Source: Candidatus Peregrinibacteria bacterium (GTDB lineage Bacteria > Patescibacteriota > Gracilibacteria > Peribacterales > Peribacteraceae). Taken from it: DNA of 64,000 bases. Under the pieces are notes generated by a model. It ran no database searches, had not been told where the DNA came from, and worked only from the letters and a program-made list of their open reading frames with translations. How positions within the stretch are numbered: the first letter of the stretch is position 1; each line of letters starts with the position of its first letter. The DNA is taken from positions 35,850 to 99,849 of the forward strand of contig JAUSFD010000025.1 of assembly GCA_030649955.1 (NCBI GenBank), in the 5' to 3' direction. This document shows positions 31,507 through 38,530 of this stretch, piece after piece. The translations under genes were made by a program, and so were the position numbers.

Positions 31507-32058
31507 CTGCAGTGCATCGATACGACATTCGCCACAGGTCTCGTCGGTGCGCTCATCCTGGTCCTCGGTGCTGCATGGCCAGAGACGAAGGTCACTCACC
31601 CAGCGAAATCCACGAAGAACTGGCTCTTCGCCCTCGGTGGTCTCGTCATGCTCGCCTATTCTCTGCTCGGGTACCGTGAGGGCGGGCCGGTATTCTTCAT
31701 CTTCCTCCAGGCGCTCGTGAATGTGTCGAGTGTGTTCATGATGCTCGATACGCCGGACTCGGTCGACACACCAATCTTGGTTGTCCTCGCACTCGGTCTC
31801 ATCGGCTGGTCGCTTTACCTCTTCGAGGGCTACCGGACGATCTTCTTCGTCATTGGCCTCGCGGGGATTGGCATGGGCTACGCGATGGACATGGGGACGG
31901 TGCGACGCAATGCATCACTCGCGCTCGGGAGCGGGCTCATCGCACTCTTCAGTTACCTCACGGGGAGTTGGATCTTCTTCTGGTTGAACGCCTTCTTCGC
32001 CCTCTTTTCCGGGTACTACGCGCTGAAGCAACTTGGGCACACGCGAAGAAGGTCTTGA
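31507..32058 (+). CDS. Multi-pass membrane protein, start codon uncertain
   Basis: The reading frame is open from about 31435 to 32058 and encodes six hydrophobic helices, including TTFATGLVGALILVLGAAW and NWLFALGGLVMLAYSLLGY. The first ATG in frame is 31648, inside the second helix. The first helix has no ATG, GTG or TTG before it, so initiation is at a rare codon (for example CTG 31507 or ATC 31516) or a small frameshift exists upstream. The fold resembles small DUF-type or nicotinamide-transporter-like membrane proteins, but I cannot assign a family. Confidence 0.5.
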   Translation: MQCIDTTFATGLVGALILVLGAAWPETKVTHPAKSTKNWLFALGGLVMLAYSLLGYREGGPVFFIFLQALVNVSSVFMMLDTPDSVDTPILVVLALGLIGWSLYLFEGYRTIFFVIGLAGIGMGYAMDMGTVRRNASLALGSGLIALFSYLTGSWIFFWLNAFFALFSGYYALKQLGHTRRRS

Positions 32059-32083
32059 AGGGCAGGGAAGCGTACGCTACAAT
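32055..32083 (+). promoter_or_regulatory. Promoter for toxin-antitoxin pair 1, leaderless
   Basis: TTGAAG, 17-bp spacer, TACAAT. The -10 ends 7 nt before the GTG at 32090. Confidence 0.65.
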
Positions 32084-32089
32084 GTACGT

Positions 32090-32410
32090 GTGAATAAGTT
32101 TATGACCATAACAGAGGCAAGAAAGAATCTCTACGCCTTGGTTGATGAGGCGGAGCATCCTGGGGTGGCAGTAGCCATTACCCATAGTGGTACTCCTAAG
32201 GTGGTTATGATGTCCTTTGAAGAATATGAGGGGTGGCAAGAGACCATGGAGATCATGGCTGACCCTGAGTTGGATAAGGAGCTTACAGAGGCAGTAAAGG
32301 ACATGAAGAAGGGAAATCTGCACAAGAACACCGTCAGCCTTGATGAGGTGAAAAAGAGGCTGACCTCCCGCCGCCGAAAGGCGTCTAGGTCCCGACGGGC
32401 AGCGGCCTAA
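32090..32410 (+). CDS. Phd/YefM-type antitoxin
   Basis: The 106-residue protein has the Phd/YefM N-terminal DNA-binding fold: MTITEARKNLYALVDEAEH, then VAITHSGTPKVVMMSFEEYEG. The C-terminal half is charged and would wrap the toxin; it ends in a very basic stretch (KRLTSRRRKASRSRR). GTG at 32090 is preferred over ATG 32102 because it lies exactly 7 nt after the -10 box. It is followed after 1 nt by the toxin gene. Antitoxins of this type repress their own promoter. Confidence 0.85.
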   Translation: MNKFMTITEARKNLYALVDEAEHPGVAVAITHSGTPKVVMMSFEEYEGWQETMEIMADPELDKELTEAVKDMKKGNLHKNTVSLDEVKKRLTSRRRKASRSRRAAA

Positions 32411-32411
32411 T

Positions 32412-32672
32412 ATGGGAGGTATGTATGCGCTTGAAGTAAAAACGAAGGCGCAGAAGCAGCTGGAATCTCTTCCAGAGAAAGATCAGAGGCGGGTGCTGGC
32501 AGTCTTTGATGTACTCAGGGAGAATCCCACAGCAGGGAAACAATTGGAGGGGAAGTACAAAGGTTTTCGCTCTCTGCGGGTGTGGCCCTATCGAATCATC
32601 TATGCTGTAGACCATGCCATTGTCACCGTGACTGTGGTGAAAATAGGACACAGGAAGGGTGTGTATAGGTAG
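32412..32672 (+). CDS. RelE/ParE-family toxin
   Basis: The 86-residue protein has the RelE fold signature: ALEVKTKAQKQLESLPEKDQRRVLAVFDVL, then LEGKYKGFRSLRVWPYRIIYAV and VTVVKIGHRKGVYR. The arginines and histidine near the C-terminus are those used for ribosome-dependent mRNA cleavage in RelE/YoeB toxins. An ATG three codons in (32421) is an alternative start. It pairs with the antitoxin just upstream. Confidence 0.88.
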   Translation: MGGMYALEVKTKAQKQLESLPEKDQRRVLAVFDVLRENPTAGKQLEGKYKGFRSLRVWPYRIIYAVDHAIVTVTVVKIGHRKGVYR

Positions 32673-32797
32673 TGATGTTTGTCAGAACGCGTAGAGGAGC
32701 TCGCACTCCTCATCCCAGATTCCCTCTACGTGCTCCGGAAGAAGAGGCAATCCTCGAAGAAGTGAAAGAGCCCTACAGGAAGCCAAATGCAGAGTGT

Positions 32798-32825
32798 TTG
32801 CTGCATGCACCAAACATTGTACAAT
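32798..32825 (+). promoter_or_regulatory. Promoter for the PP2C phosphatase gene
   Basis: TTGCTG, 16-bp spacer, TACAAT. The -10 ends 9 nt before the ATG at 32834, which supports that start over one 54 codons upstream. Confidence 0.55.
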
Positions 32826-32833
32826 CCTCATCC

Positions 32834-33664
32834 ATGCTCGAGCACAGACGTATCGTCCTCGATGGCGTCACTGTGAGTTCTGCGGAGTGTGTGGCGGACT
32901 CAGGTCTCTTCGTCGCTGCGCAGTGCGATGAGGGAGTGGGGTACAGGAAGAAGCGCAATGAGGATCGTGCTCTCATTTGTCCTGCGGATGATGTCTTCGC
33001 CGTGATCGATGGGATGGGCGGACGCGGAGATGGCGACAGTGCTGCGCAGGCGATAGCGGAGGAGATTGGAGAGACGCCGAAGGACATTTGCGCGGCGATC
33101 GCGAGAGCGCGAGAGAGGATTGCTGATTTCGCTCCGGGGGCTGCTGCATGCATCATGGTGAGTTCCTTCGGACCCAAGAACGAATATGGTGAGAGGGAGC
33201 TCACTACCGTCCAGGCAGGGGATGTGAAGCAACTCATCATTCACCGGAGGCATTTCATGGATGTCCTCCGACGGAGGAAGAGGATCGAGGAATCTGCGGA
33301 CGAGAACTTGGTCGATCAACTCCGGCAGGCAGGCATACTCTCTGCGAGGGAAGCCGCGAAGGACCCCCGGCGCAACCAGGTGACGAACTTCGTCAGTGCT
33401 GAACGGTACGAACCCACAGGGGGAAAGAGCGTCGTGGGGCCCGGCGACCGCGTTCTCCTCTACAGCGATGGGATTGGCAACAATCAAACCTCCAAGCAGG
33501 TCATCGCCCTCAATGTACGACAATCTCTGAGCGAGTTACTCTCTGCGGTGTGGAAAGCATCAGGTGAGCAGATGCGAAAGGCGCAAGAGCTTGAGCAACG
33601 CGGAATGGATCCTGTGGGTTGCCAGTGCGATAACCGCGCGTTCATTGGAATTGATGTGACGTGA
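32834..33664 (+). CDS. PP2C-family Ser/Thr protein phosphatase
   Basis: The 276-residue protein is a metal-dependent phosphatase. The metal-binding motifs are intact: KKRNEDRALI (first Asp), VFAVIDGMGGRGDG (DG motif), RVLLYSDGIGNN (SDG) and QCDNRAFIGID (DN). Bacterial PP2C enzymes oppose Ser/Thr kinases or act as SpoIIE/RsbU-type switches. No kinase is next to it. The longer frame from 32672 would add 54 basic residues that read through the toxin 3' end and the promoter, so I start at 32834. It is convergent with the decayed LysE gene. Confidence 0.88.
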   Translation: MLEHRRIVLDGVTVSSAECVADSGLFVAAQCDEGVGYRKKRNEDRALICPADDVFAVIDGMGGRGDGDSAAQAIAEEIGETPKDICAAIARARERIADFAPGAAACIMVSSFGPKNEYGERELTTVQAGDVKQLIIHRRHFMDVLRRRKRIEESADENLVDQLRQAGILSAREAAKDPRRNQVTNFVSAERYEPTGGKSVVGPGDRVLLYSDGIGNNQTSKQVIALNVRQSLSELLSAVWKASGEQMRKAQELEQRGMDPVGCQCDNRAFIGIDVT

Positions 33665-33676
33665 GACGTGTAGGAG

Positions 33677-34149
33677 TTACGAGAGCAGCGCAATGCCCTC
33701 ACGAATGAAGATGATTGCGATGAGGAAGAGGAGGACACTCAATCCGCGGATGATCCAGTGCAGGGAGTCCATGAAGCGTGTGCGGAGAACTGCGACGATT
33801 CCTGCAACAGCCATGAGGCTCCCCACGACGGAGAGCAGCAGAGCAGCTGCGAAGAGAGCACTTCCTGTGAGATTCCCTTTCGCGAAGATGGGGAGAGCGA
33901 CGGAGAACCAGAAGATGTAGAGGTAGGGATTCAGCAGATTCGTGACGATTCCCTTCACGAGGGAAGCGGGAGCACTCGCTGGCCGGTAGAGATCTGCCTT
34001 GCGGATCGTGATGTTCTGGTACGCGAGGAACACGAGGAACGCAGCCCTCCACGCAGTGTTTCGGAGATGATGAGCAGGAGCAGGGGACCTGGTGAAATCG
34101 CCGAGCCAGCGCCGATCGCGATTCCCGGGAGGATGAACTCCGTGAACAT
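33677..34149 (-). pseudogene. LysE-family amino-acid exporter, disrupted
   Basis: The N-terminal part (from ATG 34149) reads MFTEFILPGIAIGAGSAISP, then GPLLLLIISETLRGG, the usual start of LysE/RhtB exporters. The C-terminal part (FLAYQNITIRKADL, VKGIVTNLLNPYLYIFWFSV and three helices) continues in a different frame. About 40-50 residues normally found between ETLRGG and the AYQNI region are missing. A deletion whose length is not a multiple of three therefore joined the halves near 34040-34060 and shifted the frame. The pieces cannot make a full exporter. Confidence 0.75.
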
Positions 34150-34175
34150 ACGTGAGCATTGTAGATCGAATCCCC

Positions 34176-34214
34176 TTGCGGTTTGTCGACGCGAGGAGTA
34201 TGATATTATCATAC
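34176..34214 (+). promoter_or_regulatory. Promoter and operator of toxin-antitoxin pair 2
   Basis: TTGCGG, 17-bp spacer, TATGAT (34199-34204). The -10 lies inside a perfect palindrome GTATGATA-T-TATCATAC (34198-34214). This is the expected arrangement for autorepression by the ribbon-helix-helix antitoxin. Confidence 0.7.
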
Positions 34215-34231
34215 GATAACTTCATACTTCT

Positions 34232-34447
34232 ATGACCACCATTTCCGTCCCCCTGTCGGCTGACCTGCTCAAGGCTCTCGAGAACCTGATTCTGCAGGGG
34301 AAGGCCTCCAACAAAGCGGACGCGGTGCGCAAGGCACTCAAATCCTACATCGAACAGCAAGCGGTGGAGGATGTTCTGCGGGCCATGAACGAGCCGAGCC
34401 TGGAAGGAGATCTGGATGAGCTAGCACGGAAGCTCCCCTCCCTATGA
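34232..34447 (+). CDS. Ribbon-helix-helix (CopG-type) antitoxin
   Basis: The 71-residue protein opens MTTISVPLSADLLKALENL, then GKASNKADAVRKALKSYIEQ. This is a typical ribbon-helix-helix DNA-binding domain that would bind the palindrome at 34198-34214. The C-terminal 25 residues (EDVLRAMNEPSLEGDLDELA) would bind the toxin. It overlaps the toxin gene by 4 bp (ATGA). Confidence 0.85.
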   Translation: MTTISVPLSADLLKALENLILQGKASNKADAVRKALKSYIEQQAVEDVLRAMNEPSLEGDLDELARKLPSL

Positions 34448-34704
34448 TCGACGTCGTCTACAAGACGATGTTCCTGCGTCAGTACAGGAAGCTGCCGGAG
34501 GCGCTGCAGTGGGAGGTGAAGGAAAAAATAGAGCTCTTCCGTAACAATCCGCGCAATCCATCACTGAGGACGCACAAGCTCGGCGGCACACTGAAGGGCT
34601 GTTTGAGCTTTTCAGTGAATTACGAATACCGCATTGTTTTCTATGTTGAATCGAAGCAGAGGGTCGCCCTCCTCGCCGTCGGCGACCACAGCGTGTACGA
34701 GTGA
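34444..34704 (+). CDS. RelE/ParE-family toxin
   Basis: The 86-residue protein is MIDVVYKTMFLRQYRKLPEA, then PSLRTHKLGGTLKGCLSFSVNYEYRIVFYV, with the C-terminal VGDHSVYE. It matches YafQ/RelE-type mRNA interferases; HKLGG and the YRIVFY strand are typical. It is translationally coupled with the antitoxin upstream. Confidence 0.88.
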   Translation: MIDVVYKTMFLRQYRKLPEALQWEVKEKIELFRNNPRNPSLRTHKLGGTLKGCLSFSVNYEYRIVFYVESKQRVALLAVGDHSVYE

Positions 34705-34743
34705 TACCACTTGAAATGGGAATGGTATGAGGAGCAGATGCTA

Positions 34744-34772
34744 TTGCCTTCTGTGATACAAATTGATACAAT
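34744..34772 (+). promoter_or_regulatory. Promoter for toxin-antitoxin pair 3
   Basis: TTGCCT, 17-bp spacer, TACAAT. The -10 ends 9 nt before ATG 34781. The direct repeat GATACAAATTGATACAAT overlaps the -10 and may be the antitoxin's operator. Confidence 0.65.
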
Positions 34773-34780
34773 GTGTACCT

Positions 34781-35044
34781 ATGAAAAAGAAGACGTCCAC
34801 CATCCATGTTCGTGTTCCTGCGAAGCTCAAGAGAGCCGCCGAGAAAGTTGCCGAAGCCAATGGACTGGACCTCTCGTCCTGTATCCGCATGTTTCTCACC
34901 CATATGGATGTGCGGGGATCCATGCCCCTCCCGTCGCTCACTATCAACGGATTTACCGCGGAAGAAGAGGAAGAGATTCTGAAGAGAGCGAAAGGACCGA
35001 TGGTGCGCATCGATAATCTGGATGAGTTTTTCAAGAATCTCTGA
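34781..35044 (+). CDS. RelB/DinJ-type antitoxin
   Basis: The 87-residue protein has the RelB/DinJ ribbon-helix-helix: TSTIHVRVPAKLKRAAEKVA, then GLDLSSCIRMFLTHMDVRGSMP. The C-terminus is acidic and would neutralise the toxin. The start is fixed by the promoter just upstream. The toxin gene follows after 5 nt. Confidence 0.85.
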   Translation: MKKKTSTIHVRVPAKLKRAAEKVAEANGLDLSSCIRMFLTHMDVRGSMPLPSLTINGFTAEEEEEILKRAKGPMVRIDNLDEFFKNL

Positions 35045-35049
35045 AGAGC

Positions 35050-35340
35050 ATGTACGTGCTCGATTTCCATCCAGCGTTTGTCCGTGACCTAAAGCACTAC
35101 AAGCGTCGCAGGGGCGATATGAACCGCGTCCGCGGCATCCTCAAGCTCCTGCAGGCGGGCCAACCATTGCCGCAGGGGCTTCGCGACCATCAGCTCCAGG
35201 GGAAGATGCGTCCGTACCGTGAATTGCATGTGGAAGGCGATTGGCTCCTCGTGTATGAGAAAGACGGCAAGGAATTTCGCATTCTGTGTCTCTGGCTCGT
35301 GTCGCACAAGAAGTTGAGGGAGCGGGAGAGAGTTGTGTAA
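35050..35340 (+). CDS. YafQ-family toxin
   Basis: The 96-residue protein has YVLDFHPAFVRDLKHYKRRRG, LPQGLRDHQLQGKMRPYREL, then HVEGDWLLVYEKDGKEF. This is the YafQ family pattern (LPxxxxDHxLxG and HxxxDWLLxY), including the catalytic histidines and aspartate. YafQ cuts mRNA on the ribosome. The DinJ-YafQ pairing with the upstream gene is the standard arrangement. Confidence 0.9.
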   Translation: MYVLDFHPAFVRDLKHYKRRRGDMNRVRGILKLLQAGQPLPQGLRDHQLQGKMRPYRELHVEGDWLLVYEKDGKEFRILCLWLVSHKKLRERERVV

Positions 35341-35509
35341 CGACCCCTAAGCATGTCAGTTTCATTGTGATGAGAGTGAAAGATTTCCATGGAAGTAGGG
35401 CAGTTCGACTACGCCCCCTTCGATACCTCAGGGTAAACACTGTTCTTTGGCTCAGTCTCTGTGGTTCACCATGAGCGACCCCGCAACGCTAACGCGTGCG
35501 GGGGAGTCG

Positions 35510-35559
35510 AATGGTGCCATGGGTGGGACCCTTCATGCGCTCAGGGCAAGCTCGAACCC
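35510..35559 (-). pseudogene. tRNA-Leu 3' remnant interrupted by a short repeat in the T loop
   Basis: The minus strand reads GGGTTCGAG, then a 22-nt insert (35529-35550), then TCCCACCCATGGCACCATTC. The flanking pieces are identical to the T arm, acceptor and CCA end of the intact tRNA-Leu at 35867-35953. The insert has the CCCTTC..GCTCAGGGCAAG form seen in the loop at 15052-15074. Both insertions come straight after GGGTTCG(G/A). Confidence 0.75.
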
Positions 35560-35798
35560 TCACTCTTCCACAATCGCTCTTTCTTCTCTCGTCGCCAGCC
35601 TTTGATTTCTTTCTCACGTTGCCTTGCCTTCAAACGATCTGGCTGGTGCTCCGACCATAGCAGCCGCTTCATGGGAATTTTCTTCGTATGACTGCACGCA
35701 ATTCCCAGAGCATGCTCGTTCAGCCTTCGCTCAAGATTTTCGGTGAATCCGACGTAATAAGAGTTATTGGCCAATTCGAGAATGTACACCTGAAACAT
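35541..35798 (-). CDS. GIY-YIG nuclease-domain protein
   Basis: The 85-residue protein has the family core: VYILELANNSYYVGFTENLE (the GIY-YIG equivalent is VYI...YYVG), RRLNEHALG, and LLWSEHQPDRLKARQREKEIKGW with its catalytic arginine and glutamate region. It resembles the YhbQ/UPF0213 group, which is small and common in CPR genomes. The gene lies between the intact tRNA-Leu and the interrupted tRNA 3' remnant, and its last codons (GSSLP) read into that remnant. GIY-YIG enzymes include homing nucleases, so a role in the tRNA rearrangement is possible but unproven. Confidence 0.8.
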   Translation of the reverse strand: MFQVYILELANNSYYVGFTENLERRLNEHALGIACSHTKKIPMKRLLWSEHQPDRLKARQREKEIKGWRREKKERLWKSEGSSLP

Positions 35799-35866
35799 AA
35801 TGGCTTGCTTGAGGAGCTCTGCAGAAGTGAGATGGCTTGCCATGAGGAGGCCTGCAGGCCGACGAA

Positions 35867-35953
35867 TGGTGCCATGGGTGGGACTCGAACCCACAATCCC
35901 TTGCGGGATCACGCTCCTAAGGCGTGTGCGTATACCAATTCCGCCACCATGGC
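35867..35953 (-). tRNA. tRNA-Leu (anticodon UAG)
   Basis: The 87-nt gene includes an encoded CCA. The acceptor stem GCCATGG/CCATGGC is perfect. The anticodon stem CACGC/GCGTG encloses CTTAGGA (anticodon TAG). A long variable arm, ATCCCGCAAGGGATT, marks a class II tRNA, and the T arm is GTGGG-TTCGAGT-CCCAC. All features fit tRNA-Leu. Confidence 0.96.
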
Positions 35954-35999
35954 ATTTGCAGTGAAAGAACGTTTGAGCGAAGGGGTAAACACGGTCACG

Positions 36000-36035
36000 G
36001 TCCTGAGCGTTGTCGAAGGGCCGCCACCATGGCAT
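36000..36035 (-). pseudogene. tRNA-Leu 5' remnant joined to a short repeat
   Basis: The minus strand reads ATGCCATGGTGGCGG (36035-36021), identical to the 5' end of the intact tRNA. It passes directly into CCCTTCGACAACGCTCAGGA (the same short repeat family) where the D arm should continue. Together with the 3' remnant at 35510 it brackets the intact tRNA and the GIY-YIG gene. Confidence 0.65.
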
Positions 36036-36093
36036 GAGGGGATTGTACCCAGCATGCTCGAGCTTAGCGACGCGGGAAGGCCAGAACTTCACT

Positions 36094-36122
36094 TTGCAGA
36101 AGAGGTTAGAATTTGCTATACT
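36094..36122 (+). promoter_or_regulatory. Promoter for cassette II
   Basis: TTGCAG, 17-bp spacer ending TTTGC (extended -10), TATACT. The -10 ends 11 nt before ATG 36133. The TTTGCTATACT string also occurs in the minus-strand promoter at 30509, next to cassette I. Confidence 0.65.
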
Positions 36123-36132
36123 AGTGAGATTT

Positions 36133-36495
36133 ATGACTCAAACAAACATCAGCTCTCCACAGGGTGGTTCTGGTTCATCTGTGGGCTCGACGTCGCTCGG
36201 GACCTCCTTCTACGACCAGATCATGGGAGCAATCGATCCGGAACTCACCTCCGCATCCATTCCGCACCTCGTCGAGAAGTACACGGCAGAGACGGATGAG
36301 GAGAGGAAGACTCGCGCACAGAAGTACGTGAAGGCGTTCACGGAGTACGACAGGCAGGCAGCCGAGCGACAGAACACATGGAAGCAGGATCTGCAGAGAT
36401 TCAAGAAAGAGGCATTCGCCTCCACGGAGCAGGAAGTGCGCAAGAGCGAGGTGCAGCAGATGGCCAACCTAGAGTCTGCCATGCAGCAAGCTTAA
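36133..36495 (+). CDS. Small helical protein, cassette II (paralogue of 30581-30946)
   Basis: The 120-residue protein begins with a Ser/Gly-rich segment. The shared core follows, FYDQIMGAIDPELTSASIPH with TRAQKYVKAFTEYDRQAAER and LQRFKKEAF, then a Gln/Glu-rich helical end. The core aligns with the cassette I protein over about 70 residues. There is no signal peptide. The large coiled-coil protein starts 15 nt after its stop and is probably co-transcribed. The function is unknown. The conserved IMGxIxPELTS motif would be a good search seed. Confidence 0.75.
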   Translation: MTQTNISSPQGGSGSSVGSTSLGTSFYDQIMGAIDPELTSASIPHLVEKYTAETDEERKTRAQKYVKAFTEYDRQAAERQNTWKQDLQRFKKEAFASTEQEVRKSEVQQMANLESAMQQA

Positions 36496-36510
36496 TTCCC
36501 CTCATTCCGT

Positions 36511-38484
36511 ATGGAGCACACTACATTCCACAGGCGAAGCGAGACAGCAGCGGAGAGACGATTGCTCTTCAACGCCGCCCCACCGTCCTCGCCGGAAATG
36601 CCTCCATCACCGGATGATGGAACGCCCTTCGATAGTCCAGATCCGCTGGCGATGCCCGGATTGGAACACCTAACGGGGCCTGGCTTGGCGAAGGGTGCCG
36701 CGACCGAGGCGGGGGGTCGTGCGGAGGCGATGCAGAGCTTCCAGGTCGGTAGAGCTTCCGCTCTCGGGCAGATCCTCAACAGTCAGCTGGAAGCAGCATT
36801 GCAGGGGTTGGGCAGGCCACTGGGGCCGCAGGAGAGGATGCAGTTCATCCAGCAGTGGCTGCAGGTGACGGCGATGAATCCACGCAACCAGCAGATGCTC
36901 TCCGAATTCCAGGTCGGCATGGGGCCGGATGGGCGAATCCATGTAGCACCAATGGTCACGTCGGGCCCAGGAGGTCCGCTCACCATGCCCCCAGGCCTGC
37001 GCGATAGAATGAATGCGCCGGTGAGCAATGTGGACCAGGCCTTCTACAATTTCATCGAGGGCATCATCAAGATCATCGAGTTGATCCTGAAGTACTTGAA
37101 CCGCGATAAGAACGGGAAGTCTGTGGAAGGGGGCAAGGGACCCGAGGTCGGAAAGGATGCGCTCGACAAGGAAATTGAGAAGGATCTGAACGGACCGCCA
37201 GCGAAGAAAATCGAAGATCTCCGGAAAAGTACGTCCGATGAGATCGATTCAAATAAGACCACGATTGGGGAAAATAGTACGCGCATTGAACAGAGTAAGA
37301 CGAAGGAAGCTGACCTCACGAAGAAGATTGAGGCTCAGCAGACGTACCTCGAACAGAAGAAGAAAGAAGGCGACCCCATGGTGATAGTTGATGCAGAGCA
37401 AGAACTGAAGACCCTAAAGGGACAACTCGACGCAGCCGTGACAGAGCGCAGAGGACTCGAACAAGCGAATAGGCAGCTCGAAGAGCGCAACAAGCAACTC
37501 GATACGAAGCTCAAGCGCATCGACAGGCTCATCAGTATGAAGAAGGAAGTCACCACTCTTGTGAACGAGTTTAAGTCCATGATGACTGAAGCGCAGCAAC
37601 TCGTGTACGGGGAATTCGATATCAACGAAATGGGAGAACTCGTCATCAAGGGGAAGGGCAAACTCCGGGAATTCTTCAAGAAGGATGTGGTGACACTCGA
37701 GGAACTCATGGACAAGCAGGCAGAACTGAAGAAGAAGATCGAAAGTGAAGGTGGGAAGAAGGCAGAACCCCCGAAGCCTGGCGAGAAGCCACCTGTAGCA
37801 CCTGAGAAGGAGAAAGATAAGGAGAAGGAGAAATCTTCTGAGCTCGACGAGAAGGCCGTCACAGCGAAGAGAATTCAGGATGGGAAACTCGTCTTCGATG
37901 CAGCGGGATTTACATCTCTTGATGGAGGAGAGGGGAAGTCCTGGAAGGTGAGTACGGGAACCTTGCGGGATAACATTCTCATTCGGTGGGGCGAGGCTTC
38001 GAAGAACTGGCAGTGGAAAATGGATAGCAAAGACAAAGTTGATTGGGTACCTGCTTCTACATCCCTCCAACCCATAGACTCCGGTGATGATGAGATGAGG
38101 GAGAAAGTGAACGCTGCCCTGAAAATTGTGAACCCCACGAAGACAGCCAAGGAAGGTTCTCCGGAAGACGTCACTGCAAAAAAACTGCAGAATGGGAAAT
38201 CCCTCTTCACGCTATCGGGATTCAAATCTCTCGATGGAGGGGAAGGGAAATCCTGGAAAGTGAGCACTGGCAATCTCATCACTAACATGCCTTTCATTAG
38301 TCGCGATAACATTCTTATTCAGTGGGACGAAACTTCGAAGAACTGGCAGTGGAAAATGGATAATAGTAAGTTCATTATCTGGAATGATCCCTCAAAGCCT
38401 CTCACTTCTGATAATTCCGGGGATGATGAGCAGAGAAATAAGGTGAATGCAGCACTGACATATCTAGACAGAATTGGGAAGTGA
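36511..38484 (+). CDS. Large helical/coiled-coil protein with two C-terminal ~90-aa repeats, cassette II
   Basis: The 657-residue protein has a disordered N-terminus rich in Pro and Ser (1-60). A globular helical region (about 60-165) follows, then the hydrophobic amphipathic stretch FYNFIEGIIKIIELILKYL at about 180. A long charged coiled coil spans about 200-440. Two tandem repeats close the protein: AKRIQDGKLVFDAAGFTSLD with GGEGKSWKVSTG and NWQWKMD (about 450-535), and AKKLQNGKSLFTLSGFKSLD with the same GGEGKSWKVSTG and NWQWKMD (about 550-650). There is no signal peptide or clear membrane helix. No family is recognised. The amphipathic stretch resembles one in the cassette I partner. Confidence 0.7.
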   Translation: MEHTTFHRRSETAAERRLLFNAAPPSSPEMPPSPDDGTPFDSPDPLAMPGLEHLTGPGLAKGAATEAGGRAEAMQSFQVGRASALGQILNSQLEAALQGLGRPLGPQERMQFIQQWLQVTAMNPRNQQMLSEFQVGMGPDGRIHVAPMVTSGPGGPLTMPPGLRDRMNAPVSNVDQAFYNFIEGIIKIIELILKYLNRDKNGKSVEGGKGPEVGKDALDKEIEKDLNGPPAKKIEDLRKSTSDEIDSNKTTIGENSTRIEQSKTKEADLTKKIEAQQTYLEQKKKEGDPMVIVDAEQELKTLKGQLDAAVTERRGLEQANRQLEERNKQLDTKLKRIDRLISMKKEVTTLVNEFKSMMTEAQQLVYGEFDINEMGELVIKGKGKLREFFKKDVVTLEELMDKQAELKKKIESEGGKKAEPPKPGEKPPVAPEKEKDKEKEKSSELDEKAVTAKRIQDGKLVFDAAGFTSLDGGEGKSWKVSTGTLRDNILIRWGEASKNWQWKMDSKDKVDWVPASTSLQPIDSGDDEMREKVNAALKIVNPTKTAKEGSPEDVTAKKLQNGKSLFTLSGFKSLDGGEGKSWKVSTGNLITNMPFISRDNILIQWDETSKNWQWKMDNSKFIIWNDPSKPLTSDNSGDDEQRNKVNAALTYLDRIGK

Positions 38485-38530
38485 GCACAGGAGAGGTACG
38501 TTTGCCTACTACTCTCACTCCGCAGCGGTA

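Noticed and set aside
35481..35506. CCCCGCA/TGCGGGG hairpin as another tRNA variable arm or terminator
   Set aside because: There are no tRNA arms around it on the left side and no T run. Only a GC-rich inverted repeat can be claimed.
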